From positions 930,001-994,000 of the forward strand of contig OY978103.1 in the NCBI GenBank assembly GCA_963854735.1: a stretch of DNA of 64,000 bases, written 5' to 3'. Below the pieces are notes generated by a model. It worked only from the letters and a program-made list of their open reading frames with translations. It did no database searches and was not told the DNA's origin. The translations under genes were made by a program, and so were the position numbers. Positions 22,530 to 33,321 of this stretch are shown here, piece after piece; positions within the stretch are counted from its first letter, which is position 1, and each line of letters begins with the position of its first letter. Source of the DNA: Marvania coccoides. Lineage: Eukaryota > Chlorophyta > Trebouxiophyceae > Chlorellales > Chlorellaceae.

Positions 22530-22613
22530 CATTTTGATTTTGGACCAAAATGAAACGTTCCGGGAAAAACTGCATTTTTATTTAGTTTTCTCTATTTAAA
22601 AAAATAAGGCTTC

Positions 22614-24069
22614 ATGGACTGGAAGGAGAAGCTAAAAAAGAGCCTGAAAAAGGGTTTGAACAGCGCGAGTTCGGCCACGCAATCGATCACAGGCAAATCG
22701 AGCGCGTTTGCAGGGACGGGACGCAGGCTGGGCACTGTAGAGGTATGTCGCGATCTGTTTTTTGCGTGATTAAAGCTGCAGCGCGTATTAAGATTAACGC
22801 GATTAATTAATAAAAACGTTGCAGGCTCCGCCACCGCAGCAAAGACCGGCGCCTTCTGCCGCCCCAGCAGCCTCACCGTCTCGGCCCTCTTCCAACCAGA
22901 ATTCCGCCCCTCCAACACAGCCACGCCAGCCCCCAGCACCAGCAACCTTGCCCTCTCCACCCCCTCTTCCAGGAGCTGCAGCACCGTCTTTGCCGTCCCC
23001 TGCTGCACTTTCAGAGCCCTCTGTCGCTGCGGATTACGAACCAAGTGAAGCCATTCAGTCCGCCGTGGACCTCTTTTCTACCGATGCTCATTGCAGCACT
23101 TCTGCTCCCATTGTGTACCGGATTTTAAACAATATTGTTTCGCAGCCGGATGACACCAAATTTCGCAAGATCCGGCTGGGGAACCCCAAGATTCAGGCTG
23201 CAGTGGTAGACACGCACGGCGGAGTAGAGCTGCTGCTGGCGTGCGGCTTCCACATTCTCTTCGAGACAACGCCTGTGGCGGCGAATGCAGCTGAGGATGC
23301 AGCAGCAGCGTCCAATGAGGAGGGCTACGCGGTGCTGGACCCTGAGGCAGATCTCCATGACATGCGCGCTGCGCTGAGCCTGCTGCGACCTTTGATGCCG
23401 CCTGCAGCCGCCCCCGCTGCAGTGGCATCCACAGCAGCTGCCGCCACCGCGGAAAGAGGGCAGGAGAGCAGCGCGCAGCCCGCGCAACCCCAGCCACCGC
23501 AGCAGGCGCAGCAGTTAAAAATGGATCGGAATTGGGAAACGCCCCGCCCCCGAAGCACCACCGTGGTGCTTCCCAATTCAGTAGACCAAGACGTGCCGGA
23601 CTGGTTCTTCGCGCGCACGGGCGGCGAGCTCAAGGCCGCCTTCCTCGCGGCCGTGAAAAGGCGGGAAGAGGGCCAAGTGCTGATGACGAAGGCGATGAGG
23701 GAAAAATTCAGACTGCAGAACGCAGGGCCCGGGGCGGGGGCCAGGCACGCGGTGGTGAAGATCCGGCTGCCAGAGGGGATCTGCCTGCAGGGAGAGTTCG
23801 GCGGAGGGGAGCCGGCGGCGGCAGTTTTTGCGTGGACGGCGGAATGTCTGTGCGACCCTCTGCAGACGTTTGACTTGGTACTGCCGGACAGGAGCGTGCT
23901 GGAGACGGCGGGTCAGGGCGGGAGAAGGCCGCTGTCGGTGCGGGAAGCGGGGCTGCTGCCGTCCGTGACGTTGAACTTGCGGTGGACGCTGCAGTCGGCG
24001 GTGGAGATGCGGGGGGTGCCGGCGCTGAGGAAGGAGTTGCTGCAGCAGGCGGCCAATGCGCAGGCGTAA
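22614..24069 (+). CDS. PUB plus UBX domain p97/Cdc48 cofactor (UBXN6-like)
   Basis: Exons 22614-22742 and 22825-24069 give 457 residues. A basic start (MDWKEKLKKSLKKGLNSASS) leads into a Pro/Ala-rich linker. The PUB/PUG domain (about 110-195) contains IVYRILNNIVSQPDDTKFRK, IRLGNPKIQ and ELLLACGFHI. The C-terminal UBX domain (about 345-445) contains VVKIRLPEGICLQGEF and LPSVTLNLRWT. PUB domains bind the p97 C-tail and UBX domains the p97 N-domain, so this is an adaptor of the AAA-ATPase in ubiquitin-dependent sorting. The order PUB then UBX is that of UBXN6/UBXD1. The only intron lies in the N-terminal linker. Confidence 0.85.
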
Positions 24070-24348
24070 ATGTGGTAACGGAACCGTACCGATTTTTTTT
24101 TTGGCATGATACCTTGTCTATTAAATATAGGATTGTCCAAAATGTTTTTAGAAGAGCTTGGGTAGAATTTGCGCATGCAAAAGCTCACTGGCGCTCTTCA
24201 GTGCGTTGTTTCTTGATGAGAAATAAGTATAAAACTATTTAAATGGGCCCAAACATTTTGCGCAACATCAACCACTACAATAATGCAACCGACGCCACAC
24301 CACATGAATTAATGTTGCTTTTTAATACGCTCTGGATTATATGCACTA

Positions 24349-25036
24349 TCAAGGCTGAAAGGGGTTGGCTTTATTCACTATCCCCGTGCTCCATATCGCC
24401 AACGCCGTGGCCAGCGCCAGCCAGCCCAGTCCCCGCTGTCGTTCGCTGGCGACACGCCGCGGCGGTCTTTTCGCTGCTTTCGAGTCTTCGTCTTCGCTGC
24501 TGCCCGCCATTTTTCCGTCCTCCTGCCTCTGTCTTCGCCGCTCGTCCCTCAAAAAGTTTTCTTCCAGCTCCTCAAACTGTTGCTCCCTCAAGAAATCATC
24601 CACCTGCACCAAACGAGTTGTGGTACTAAATTTAACTACCGCGCCAAACTACGAATGGGCTGTAAACGCTATTTCTCACCAAAGCTCCAAACTCTAGGTA
24701 GAAAAATGCGGCGGCGCAAGAGACGAGGAGCAGCAGCGTGTACACGTTGTCCGGTGCAATCAGGTCTGGGAGCAGCAGCCGATTGAGGTCATCAGCGTTG
24801 AATCCAGGCAGCCGTGGGACGTCTTTGGCGATGAAATCTCGAATGGGAGCACCCAGACGAGTAAACTCCGGCACAAGATTTGCGACGGGGAACAGGGAGT
24901 GAGCGGGTGGCAGGCAGTTTGGCAGGGGGTGAGCGGGAGATACGCAGTTTGTGGCGGGTAGAATGCGTGGAAGAGCAATTCTGGGAGCCCAGGCAGGATG
25001 CAGGGCGAGACTTTGGTCGGAAATTCGAGACAGCAT
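24349..25036 (-). CDS. Small two-pass membrane protein, unknown
   Basis: Exons 25036-24680 and 24603-24349 give 203 residues. The N-terminal 70 residues are rich in Pro, Ala, Leu and poor in acids (MLSRISDQSLALHPAWAPRI), possibly an organelle transit sequence. Two hydrophobic spans follow, around VYTLLLLVSCAAAFFYLEF and GLGWLALATALAIWSTGIV. They are separated by a charged loop that starts with a coiled-coil-like VDDFLREQQFEELEENFL and ends in a basic RPPRR. Not recognised as any family. Divergent from the Yippee-like gene. Confidence 0.65.
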
Positions 25037-25345
25037 TTTTAAAATTCAAAGAGCTTATATTCGAGCGAATTGCGTGCTCTTCGCCGTGATTGAATTGTTT
25101 TAAAATATTCTGGTGCAAAACAAGCATTTAATAAAGCTTAACGGCTTACATTTGCCATTCAACTTTTTTCTATCGCTAATTTTGTTTCGGATCGTTTAAT
25201 CATTACGTGCATTTTCTGCAGCATGCAGCATAATTTATTATTGCATCCGCACAGCGCAAGCTGAGGGGCGGGCGAGCCGCGCTGGAATTTGAATTTTTTG
25301 CACTGGGGCATTGTTTTTTTCTTTGCTTTGGGGAACAATCAGAGA
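25037..25345. promoter_or_regulatory. Divergent promoter region, membrane protein / Yippee-like
   Basis: 309 bases, AT-rich, between opposite ATGs; no distinct motif recognised. Confidence 0.4.
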
Positions 25346-26036
25346 ATGGGAGTCCCTTTTGTCGAGGTCAGAGCATTCACCATTTTTTGCTGAATTTTTT
25401 TGGCCCCAGCGCACTCAAATTCATGCTCTGCTTTATTTTTATTAACTGCATCCCCCACTCTTTCCCTCTCTGTTTTCGCACCCTGCAGGTCATCGAAGAT
25501 GATGGATCAGGTTTCAAATACATCTGCACCTGCGGCAGGGACGTTGCTTCTGATCAGGCCCTTGTTTGGGAAGGCTACATGGCCAGCAACAAACAAGCTA
25601 TCCTTTTTAAACAGTCGGTAAACCTGGGGCCCTGCGGCCCCCGCCGAGAGGAGCACCTGTCCACAGTGAGTATATCGAGCGAGATGAGAGTATTTTGCGT
25701 GCTTTCCCCGCTGACCGACTGCCCCGCTGTTACCTTCAATTTTCCCTTATTTCTTAGGGTCGGTACATCCTCGTGGACGTCATGTGCCGCTGCTGCACCA
25801 AAAAGCTGGGGTGGATGTATTTGTGCGCTGAAAACCCTGACCAAAAGTGGGTTTTCATGAATACTTGGTAATACTCTGAGTGCCATAATAAAATTAGTTG
25901 GAGCTCAACGCTTATGATTTGTTTCTTTGTTGTGACGTTTAGGTACAAAGAAAAGTGCACGCTGCTGAGTAAGGAGGGCTTGCGGCGAGTCAACCGAGTG
26001 ACTGGGGCTGTGGCAGTGCCTCCGATAGTACGCTGA
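25346..26036 (+). CDS. Yippee-like zinc-binding protein
   Basis: Exons 25346-25366, 25489-25665, 25758-25867 and 25943-26036 give 133 residues. The order FKYICTCG, the approximately 30-residue spacer ending AILFKQSVN, the Gly/Arg turn before EEHLSTGRY, VDVMCRCCTKKLGWMY and the closing CTLLSKEGL fits the Yippee fold, where two CxxC pairs hold one zinc. Here the pairs are CTC-G and CRCC; the first is a CxC, so the exact ligands are uncertain. The family is conserved in eukaryotes; members act as adaptors, some for E3 ligases or signalling, and no single function can be assigned. Exon 1 (MGVPFVE) is 21 bases and inferred from a phase-0 GT donor. Confidence 0.75.
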
Positions 26037-27174
26037 TAAAAAGTTTTTATTTAATAATTCGTTGACAAGACTTGCTTCCCACCAACCAAGATGGTTTATA
26101 GCCGTTTATAGCCCTGCTGTGAGGTGGTTTGCGTATGCAAATTTTTCATATGTTTTTTTTTTGTTTTACTTTGCAATCGACCGCATGCCATGAATGGATG
26201 CAAAAAAACTCGCGTAATTTATATTTGAAGCTCGTATAGGCAGTGCTGTGTACCCATTCATCCATTTTTCTCTTCCTCTCACTCATTGTTCAATTATTTT
26301 TCTCTTTCAGGGAGCAGCGGATGAATATAATCCGCTGCTCTTGGCTTATTTTTTCCCCTTTGTGTATCAATGCCGCTTGCTCAGAAGACAGGCATGGCTG
26401 CCTGACCTCTCTGTCCTACAACCCATTTGTTTGGGTGCTATAAGCTTGTAAAAAAGCCTCCAAGCAGAATAGAAACCAGATTCTCGCCCAGCCTTGAAGG
26501 CTTTGCCCCGAGTAGCGCCGGAAGCGTATTGAAACGCTGAACAAATCACATTGCTATTCGAAAGCGATCCAAAAGCTAAATACGCGATGCGGAATGCTGG
26601 GCGGCTCCTCCAGTGGCGGCACTGCCTGTCGCTGTCTTCTCCACTTGAGGAGCTCTACTGAGCCTGCCAGCCTGCCAGCAGGACCTCAAACAGTCTTGCA
26701 ATATATATATTGATCACTCTGCCCCCCAAAGCACTTCTCTGGTCAAATTCCAAGGCGAGGCCAGTCAAAAATGCGCTGCGCCTGGGCACGGTCTTTCTCT
26801 CCTTTTCTCAAAGATTAATAGCATTTTCCACATCACAAGCTCCAGAGACTTGCATGCATCTCAGTCTGCCATCATTCTCCGCTCAAAAACTCATCGATTG
26901 CTGTCCAAGTGTGCACGTGGCGGCGTAATATTTGCCCCGCGCTCTCTCCCCATGATGAGTCGATGGCGCTGGCTTTTGGACTATAAAGGAGTTAGGACGG
27001 TTGCATCTATATCAGGGCAACCCAGTGCAACACGCGGTGCTGCAATGCGCTGCTGGACGGGGCCATCTGCTGCCACCTTTCCTACCCACCGCTGCCAACA
27101 AAAAATCAGTCTTCAGCTTCAATTTTAAGGCATGAAAAAAAAATCTCTTAAATTTTCGAACGGGTCGTTTCGCC
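26037..27174. other. 1.1-kb spacer, no gene supported
   Basis: Downstream of the Yippee-like gene and upstream of PEX12. Open frames are short and biased by T-rich runs. I looked for tRNA and snRNA signatures and found none that holds. A TA repeat lies at 26702-26710. Confidence 0.5.
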
Positions 27175-28543
27175 ATGGCCTTCGTCCAAGTGGGGGGAGT
27201 GGATGCCGAGCGGCCCACTTTTTTCGAAGTGATTGCTACAGAGCGGCTGATGCTGAGCTTGAAAGCGGCCATTGGTTACTCATTATCGGTGAGCATATTT
27301 AACGCATATTTTTAGCAGCGCTATAGCGTCCCTTTGCGTCCCTGTAATTTTTCGTTTCGAAACTAATTTCATTTATCTCGTCGTTTTTGCAGGTCTACTC
27401 TCGCCATCGCCCCAACCTGGAGCGCCTGCTGACCCACGAGGACGAGCTGTTTTTTCTCGTGAGCGTGCTTCTGGACCGGCACGCCCTGCAGAGCGACGCC
27501 TCATTTGCAGAGAGTCTCTACGGCTTGAAGCGAACAGTCAGACAACCCCCCACAGGAGGGACGCCCCAGCATCGCGCTATGACGCAAACCCATCGCACGT
27601 CCTCCCTCATGCTGCTCACTCTCGTTCCCTACCTCAGGTCCAAGCTAGACACGCTGTACGCTTCCTCAGTCTTTGCCGCTCCGCCACCGCCGTTGTCGCT
27701 GTTTAACGCCCGCACGCAGGGCGTTTTTACGCCCGAAACGCCGCCATTGACGCAATTACAGTCATTTGCGAGGATTCTCGCGCTGTGGCTCATCAGGAAA
27801 GGCTACCCCTTTGTCGCAGCAGCTCACGAAGCGGCCCGCTTTTCCTATCAGCTATTCTATATGCTGGGCCGCTCTCCCTTCTCCTCCCCGGAGCTGCACG
27901 CGCTGGGGCTGGTGCTCACGCGCGTTTCGGGGCAGGACGTTGCTGCAGCAGGGCGCAGGAGGGACGCAGCGTTGAGGGAGCGCTTGGCGAGTGCTGGGGG
28001 TGGCAGCGGTGGGCCCCTGCTGCGCCTGCTGCGGGAGAGCTGGGTGCGGCTGGGCAGCGCCGCCGCGGAGCACACCCGTTCCGCCCTGATCCTCGCGGTG
28101 TTTGGTTACAAGGTAAATTGTTAATAAATGAATTAAAGAATGAAAAGCAGTCCAATTATTTGGGGCTTGTCAGCAACATCAGAATCAGTCAAATTCTTTC
28201 TTTGTTATTTTACTAATCGCTAATTTTATTTCATCTCTTGAAATCGCAGCTGCTGGAGTGGTGGTACACTTCAGCGGAGCAGAAAATCGGGGGGAACGAG
28301 GCGCCGCCGCCGCCGCCCCCGCCGCCCGCCCCTCTGGTCTCCCCGCGGAGTGTGCCGCTGCCAGAGGACCGCTCCGTGTGTCCGCTATGTTGTAAGCAGC
28401 GAACCAATCCTGCAATGATAGCCACGTCTGGTTTTGTCTTCTGCTACCCTTGTGCATTCAAGTACGTGCAGGGCAATCAAAAGTGCCCCGTGACGATGAC
28501 TCCAGCCAGAGTGGACCACATCAGAAGGCTGTATCTGCAGTGA
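27175..28543 (+). CDS. PEX12: Peroxisome biogenesis factor 12 (RING E3)
   Basis: Exons 27175-27288, 27393-28112 and 28250-28543 give 375 residues, the usual PEX12 length. The N-terminus (ERPTFFEVIATERLMLSLKA) is the signature of the family. The middle contains the conserved LLTLVPYLRSKLD and hydrophobic spans of the Pex2/Pex12 domain. The C-terminal RING (about 322-360) reads CPLCCKQRTNPAMIATSGFV then CYPCAFKYV and KCPVT. As in other PEX12 proteins it keeps only the ligands for one zinc. Together with PEX2 and PEX10 it forms the membrane ligase that ubiquitinates the PEX5 import receptor. A run of Pro (nine in ten residues) sits before the RING. Confidence 0.95.
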
Positions 28544-28782
28544 GCTGCTGATTGTAACATACAGTTGTGGTGATAGAGAGCGAGAAAAGTGGGGTGGGGT
28601 GGGGGGTGATTTTGTTGAAATGTCTACGGCGGCAGACAACAATGCATGAGAGAGAAGACAGAATTTGCGGGGTTTCATGTAGCTGGTGATTCAAACGCGT
28701 GCGTCGCGCTGTACAGCAATTTATTTTTTATTGATGCGCCTCAATTGTAACCGGAATATAACAAAGCAAAGCAGTGCTTTCT

Positions 28783-30037
28783 ATGTTTTTTCTTCAAAAA
28801 CGCAGCCCTGTGGATTTTAACATGCAAAGCCCCTTTTTTGAATTCCAAACTCGTCTTTGCAAACGTGCTTGCTGCCCATTGGATCGTGGGCATGCGTCCA
28901 AGGCAGATCGGAGAGGGAGAATGAAGGCCAAACCGTCCAAAGGCAACCCACCACCTCTGTTTGTCCCTCATTCCATCGGTACGCACCACTCGATGCAGCG
29001 ATTTAAGGGCATTTTGAGCGACCTCATGGCGGCTGAGGGATCCACCGCCCAAGAAGGGCAGAACCGCAGCAGCGCCAGCGGCTATAACGGCGTCACCCAA
29101 CACAAGTGAGTATTTGCACACGAAACCAGCATGTATACGACTTTCAAAGCAGAAATTAAATACCTTCATGCTATTGACAAAGCAGTTTCTGCTTTCTTTC
29201 GTACCAGGCGCACCCAGCGCTATGAGGCGCACATCTGGAATGCAAAGAAACAAATCTACCTGGTGAGAAATATTAACTAGTTTGAAACTCATATTTTTAT
29301 ACATCACACGATTTCATCGCTTCTCCTAGTATTTTCCATTCTTTCAGGGCGCCTTTGACCAACCCTGGCAGGCGGCACGCTCCCACGACATCATAGCCTT
29401 GAAAACCAAGCCCCAGCCCCACAACATTCTCAACTTTGCATTCGACGACTACACCGCCGCGATCCCCGTCCTCGCTACCGTGACTCAGGTATGGTTTCAA
29501 CTAATAAATAAATAAATATTCCACCGCTGCAATTATTACAAGCATTAGTTGGGAAATCCTGTTTTGTTAATCTTTTTTCAGGAAGAGGTACTGACTGCGT
29601 TGCGCGCCCACGGCAAGCTTTCCTCAGGCGTGCGCCGTTGCCGCTCCGCTGCCCCGCAGCCGCCCTCTGCGCTCCTCCACCAACAACAGCCCTACTTCGC
29701 AGAAAGGGCCTACTCCCTCGACACCAACACCGCTGAAAACAACAACATCTACACTACCAGCGGCGGGGCAAGGGCTGAGCAAGAGCGGAGCTCCAGCCGG
29801 CAGTCCAAGCGAAAGCAGTCGCGGCCGAGCTCTGCGCTGGATGTGCCTGCGTGGGAGGAGCCGGCAGAGAGTGGCTCCGTTGCTCCGTTGCTGCAGCCTC
29901 AGACGCGGGGGGGGCTGCCACCGTTGCCCATGGGGCTGAGGAAGCGTCGGATTTCGACTCTGACAACGGGCGAGCTGGGGGCGGTGGCGCTGCAATCGTT
30001 CAATAAATGTCTGCAGGAAAAGCCCCGTGCTGTGTGA
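28783..30037 (+). CDS. AP2/ERF-domain transcription factor (AP2-like)
   Basis: Exons 28783-29105, 29208-29262, 29348-29488 and 29582-30037 give 324 residues if the first ATG is used. ATGs at 28822 and 28921 are in frame and equally possible. The AP2 domain spans three exons: SGYNGVTQHK, RTQRYEAHIWNAKKQIYLGA, FDQPWQAARSHDIIALKTKP, then NFAFDDYTA. This follows the plant AP2/AINTEGUMENTA consensus with YEAHLW, YLGxxD, AARxxDxxALK and a final NF. The segment EEVLTALRAHGK after it also recurs in AP2-type proteins. It should bind DNA in the nucleus; targets are unknown. The C-terminal half has Ser/Arg/Gln-rich disorder and a basic SRQSKRKQSR. Confidence 0.85.
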
Positions 30038-30372
30038 TGATTAATGCGCATAAATCGTTTTCGTGGCCGTTAACGAAACTCATAATTTGCCGTGCTGCGA
30101 GAGATTTAGGCCTTTTTGTGCTCTCGGCCGATATGTTGCACCAATGAATGCTTTTCCAAATTTTACGTTTCACTAGTCTGCACATTTGATTTCATTTTGG
30201 CGTTGAATTGCTCTGTATTGGCGGAGCAGCGCTGCAACTTAATCATGGGAATATTTTTTGGACAAATTCCCATGTCCAAAAACGTTGTACAACATCAATA
30301 ATTGTCAACAGACCAGAATTGTGGTTATTCAGCTTACACCGCCTGTGTAACGTATTACTTAATTTATAAAAA
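30038..30372. promoter_or_regulatory. Spacer upstream of the ALKBH1 gene
   Basis: 335 AT-rich bases without a gene. TTTATAAAAAATG directly precedes the start at 30373. Confidence 0.4.
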
Positions 30373-31671
30373 ATGTACAATGAAGCAGAAGAACCCGACT
30401 CAACGTACACAGCCTTTAGGCTCGCAGAAAAAAAATATAAAAAACATGTCGATGTAATTAAAAAATTCAGGCGAGTTTGGTGGCTTTTTGCAAGCTCTGA
30501 TGGCTTCATACATTTTTAAGCTAGATTGAAAATCCATCAAAAGCTGCATTGGTTGCACCAGCGCGAATTTAAAAATTCAATATTGATTTTATTTTGCCGC
30601 ACGCTTGCTTTTCGCTGCTGCAGGAATGGCAGACCAAACGGCACACGGCAGGTAGAGCGTCCCACCGACTTGTCAGATGTGGTGGACGTCGACTCTGCTC
30701 TCCTTCCAAGCCTCACCACCGTCATCTCTAACGGCACCATCCCGTCGTTGCCGCAATGCCGCATGTTTTCCTTTTCAGCGCACCCTGGCTTCCTCCTCGT
30801 GCGCGACGCGCTGCCCGTCAACCTCAAGCGCCGGTTGTGCATCGATTGCTTCACAGCCTTTCCCTCTCCGCCCGCCACAACTAATTTTGACCGGACCCAC
30901 TCCCAATCGCTGCCTGGGCTATGGGAGGCTCACATAGCAGGCCTCAGACTATCCCAAGACGCGACAGGGGCGCTGCAGGACCCGATCTGGGTAAATGAAG
31001 GCGCAAATGCCTCTTCTGGCGACGGCAACAATACAAAGAGCGGTGTGCCGGCCGCTCAGCTCCTCCGCCGCCTTCGCTGGGCCTCAATCGGCCCTAATTT
31101 CGACTGGACGTCGCGGATGTACGTCCGCGACAAGCCTTACATGCTGTTACCGGGGTACCTCGTCTCGCTAGCGCAGCAGCTCGCCACTGCCGCCGCCGCT
31201 GTGCTGCCGCCGGCAGACCTCGAATTCTTTGACCCGGGGAGCTTTCTTCCTGACGCTGCGCTGGTGAACTACTACTACGATGGGGACACGCTGATGGGGC
31301 ACGTGGACGACGCTGAAAGTGACCTTTCTCATCCGTTAGTGAGCCTGAGCGTAGGACGGCCGGGGATATTTTTATTGGGAGGCTTCACGAAGGATACACA
31401 GCCCACTGCGGTGCTGCTGCGCAGTGGAGACGCGGTGGTGCTGGCTGGGGCGGCGCGGCGGTGCGTGCACGGCGTGCCTCGCGTCTTTCTTAAGAGAGAA
31501 ATGAAGAGAGGGAAGCGCAGCGGCAGCGGCAGTGACGTGGCAAAGAATTCAAGCCCGGAGGGTGAAGAGGTGGCTTGGGGGGAGGTGGACGCCGCCTTTC
31601 GCCCGTTTGCTGAGCACATGGAGCGCTGTAGGATAAACATCAGCGTTCGACATGTTGCTGCCTCAGAATAA
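30373..31671 (+). CDS. ALKBH1: AlkB homolog 1, Fe(II)/2-oxoglutarate dioxygenase
   Basis: Exons 30373-30470 and 30624-31671 give 381 residues. Exon 1 was placed because it supplies the family N-terminus STYTAFRLAEKKYKK, then in phase NGRPNGTRQVERPTDLSDVV. Catalytic features: NYYYDGDTLMGHVDDAESD (HxD iron ligands, about 258-260), VHGVPR (distal His) and RINISVRH (the 2-oxoglutarate-binding Arg region). FLLGG and SGDAVVLAG are family strands. ALKBH1-type enzymes demethylate tRNA (1-methyladenosine, 5-methylcytosine) or DNA; which applies here is unknown. The intron has a GC donor (TTCAG|GCGAGT). A Lys/Arg/Ser-rich insert lies between the distal His and the final Arg motif. Confidence 0.9.
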
Positions 31672-31853
31672 CATACGGTGCACAGCTGCTTTATAAACTG
31701 TTTCTTTTACACAATACGTTATTTATTATCCAGCATACTGTACAATTGTCAGTCCAGGGTAAAGCCACAGCATGTAAACGAAATGTCGCATATTACCGTC
31801 AATTTTTGTTCCGAAACGAAAACAAATATAATCATGTCCTTAAGTCGAGCAGT

Positions 31854-33012
31854 TTACGCGTCGCCGGCACCCTCTTCCACTGACCTCTCTCCCCCTCCAC
31901 CCTCTCCTTCTTTCCCCGCAGCCTCCACCAAATCTTCGGCAGAGGGAAACGGCGGCGGCCGCGACTCCCGCCCCCTCCTCGTCACAATTTGACCCGCCTC
32001 CAGCGCCTGCGACAGCAGCGGACTCACCGCGGGTTCTTTCTCCTTCTCTTGGTCCACAGCTGCGATCGCCAGCGTCCCCAGCACGGCCCGTTGCACAGTA
32101 TTGGGTGCTGGCCGCTCCGCCGCCTGCTGCTGCGCCGCTGCCGCCCTGGTGACGGTATGCAGGCGCGACAGCGCGTCTTCGATGCGCGCCCGCAGCTCCG
32201 GCACCTTTGCCGACGCCTCCTCCAGTCGCGAACGCAGCTCCCCCGCAGCTGGCGACATGGTTTGAGCGCCGCCCCCCGATGCACTTTGGTTTTCTTGCTC
32301 TTCCTCGCCAGCTGCTGGGGTGGGTTCGACTTCCGCGGTGGGGCGACACGTGGCGAGCTTGGTTTCGAGCTTGCTCTGCATCTGAGCCTGCATTGTGACA
32401 CGGAGCTCTGCCACTCTATGAGATGCCGCCTCCACTTCGTGCTCCAAAGAGAGGACCTCTGCGTCCCTGGGAGGCGGGGAGAGAGGCGGCAGCATGGGGG
32501 ACTTTAAAGCTGCCGAGGGGGTGGCGTTGCTGTCTTGCCCAGCGTCATCATCTCTGACCAGGAGAGAAAATGTGAGAAATTTAAGATTGAACAATGAAAG
32601 AATTGTTGATTGAGGTGCGTGAACATGAAGATGTGGATGCTAGTGAGTGCTATTGCGTACCCAGTGACGAGGAACTGCGTTATTTCTGCCCAGGCAGTCC
32701 TCTGCAAGAGGTGTGAATGAGAAAATTTGGTGGTGAGCGACAGAGGGCCGCTGCTCCGGAAAAAAAGTGCAAAATTTTAACTTACGACTGATGCCTCCAA
32801 CCCTGATCTTCGCTCCGGCGCCAGGCGATCGCTGCTGGCCTGCGAAAAAAATAATGACAGTTGAACAACCACCTCCAATTTCTTGGCCAGGGAAGCAGAA
32901 AACTCGCCTGCAGATGGTCGTTCAGTGACTTTTCTAATAGCTCGCTCATGGTGGCGAGGTCTGTCTCGCTGCGCAGCGATATTTTGTCGAATATTGCAGC
33001 TGTGCTCGCCAT
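31854..33012 (-). CDS. Coiled-coil protein of unknown function
   Basis: Exons 33012-32908, 32839-32786, 32701-32661 and 32553-31854 give 299 residues. The N-terminus (FDKISLRSETDLATMSELLE) is helical and spread over three small exons. Residues about 100-135 (LEHEVEAASHRVAELRVTMQ) and 170-200 (LRSRLEEASAKVPELRARIE) are coiled-coil-like. The C-terminus is Gly/Glu-rich. I considered small kinetochore or tethering subunits because of this layout but see no diagnostic motif. Intron 1 has a GC donor (CTGCAG|GCGAGT). The gene is divergent from the MFS transporter over 309 bases. Confidence 0.65.
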
Positions 33013-33321
33013 TTTATTTTATTTTTTTGAGTGGCGTCCTGGGAGCGCAGCGCCCTTGAGTTCCTGATTAGTTGATTATTGAAGTTATTTCATTGCACAA
33101 GCCTACCGGATGCAATTGAAGTGTTTTTGGCGCGCTGCTCGTTCTTGCATTGAAATGGGGTCTCGCTCGCCTTAATTTCGCCTTCAACGATTTCTACGCG
33201 ACCGTCAATCGCCGCTGCATCTATACGAGGCGCAGCCCTGCTTTTGAGCAAGCATTTTACTGACATATTATGTGATCTCTTAAAGACAAGAACAAGTCCG
33301 TGTCTCCTTCACCCATTCAAT
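33013..33321. promoter_or_regulatory. Divergent promoter region, coiled-coil / MFS transporter
   Basis: 309 bases between opposite ATGs. No distinct motif recognised. Confidence 0.4.

Noticed and set aside
26440..27170. Possible tRNA, snRNA or snoRNA gene
   Set aside because: I checked for cloverleaf boxes, Sm site and C/D boxes. Single words such as ATGATGA occur, but no complete pattern.
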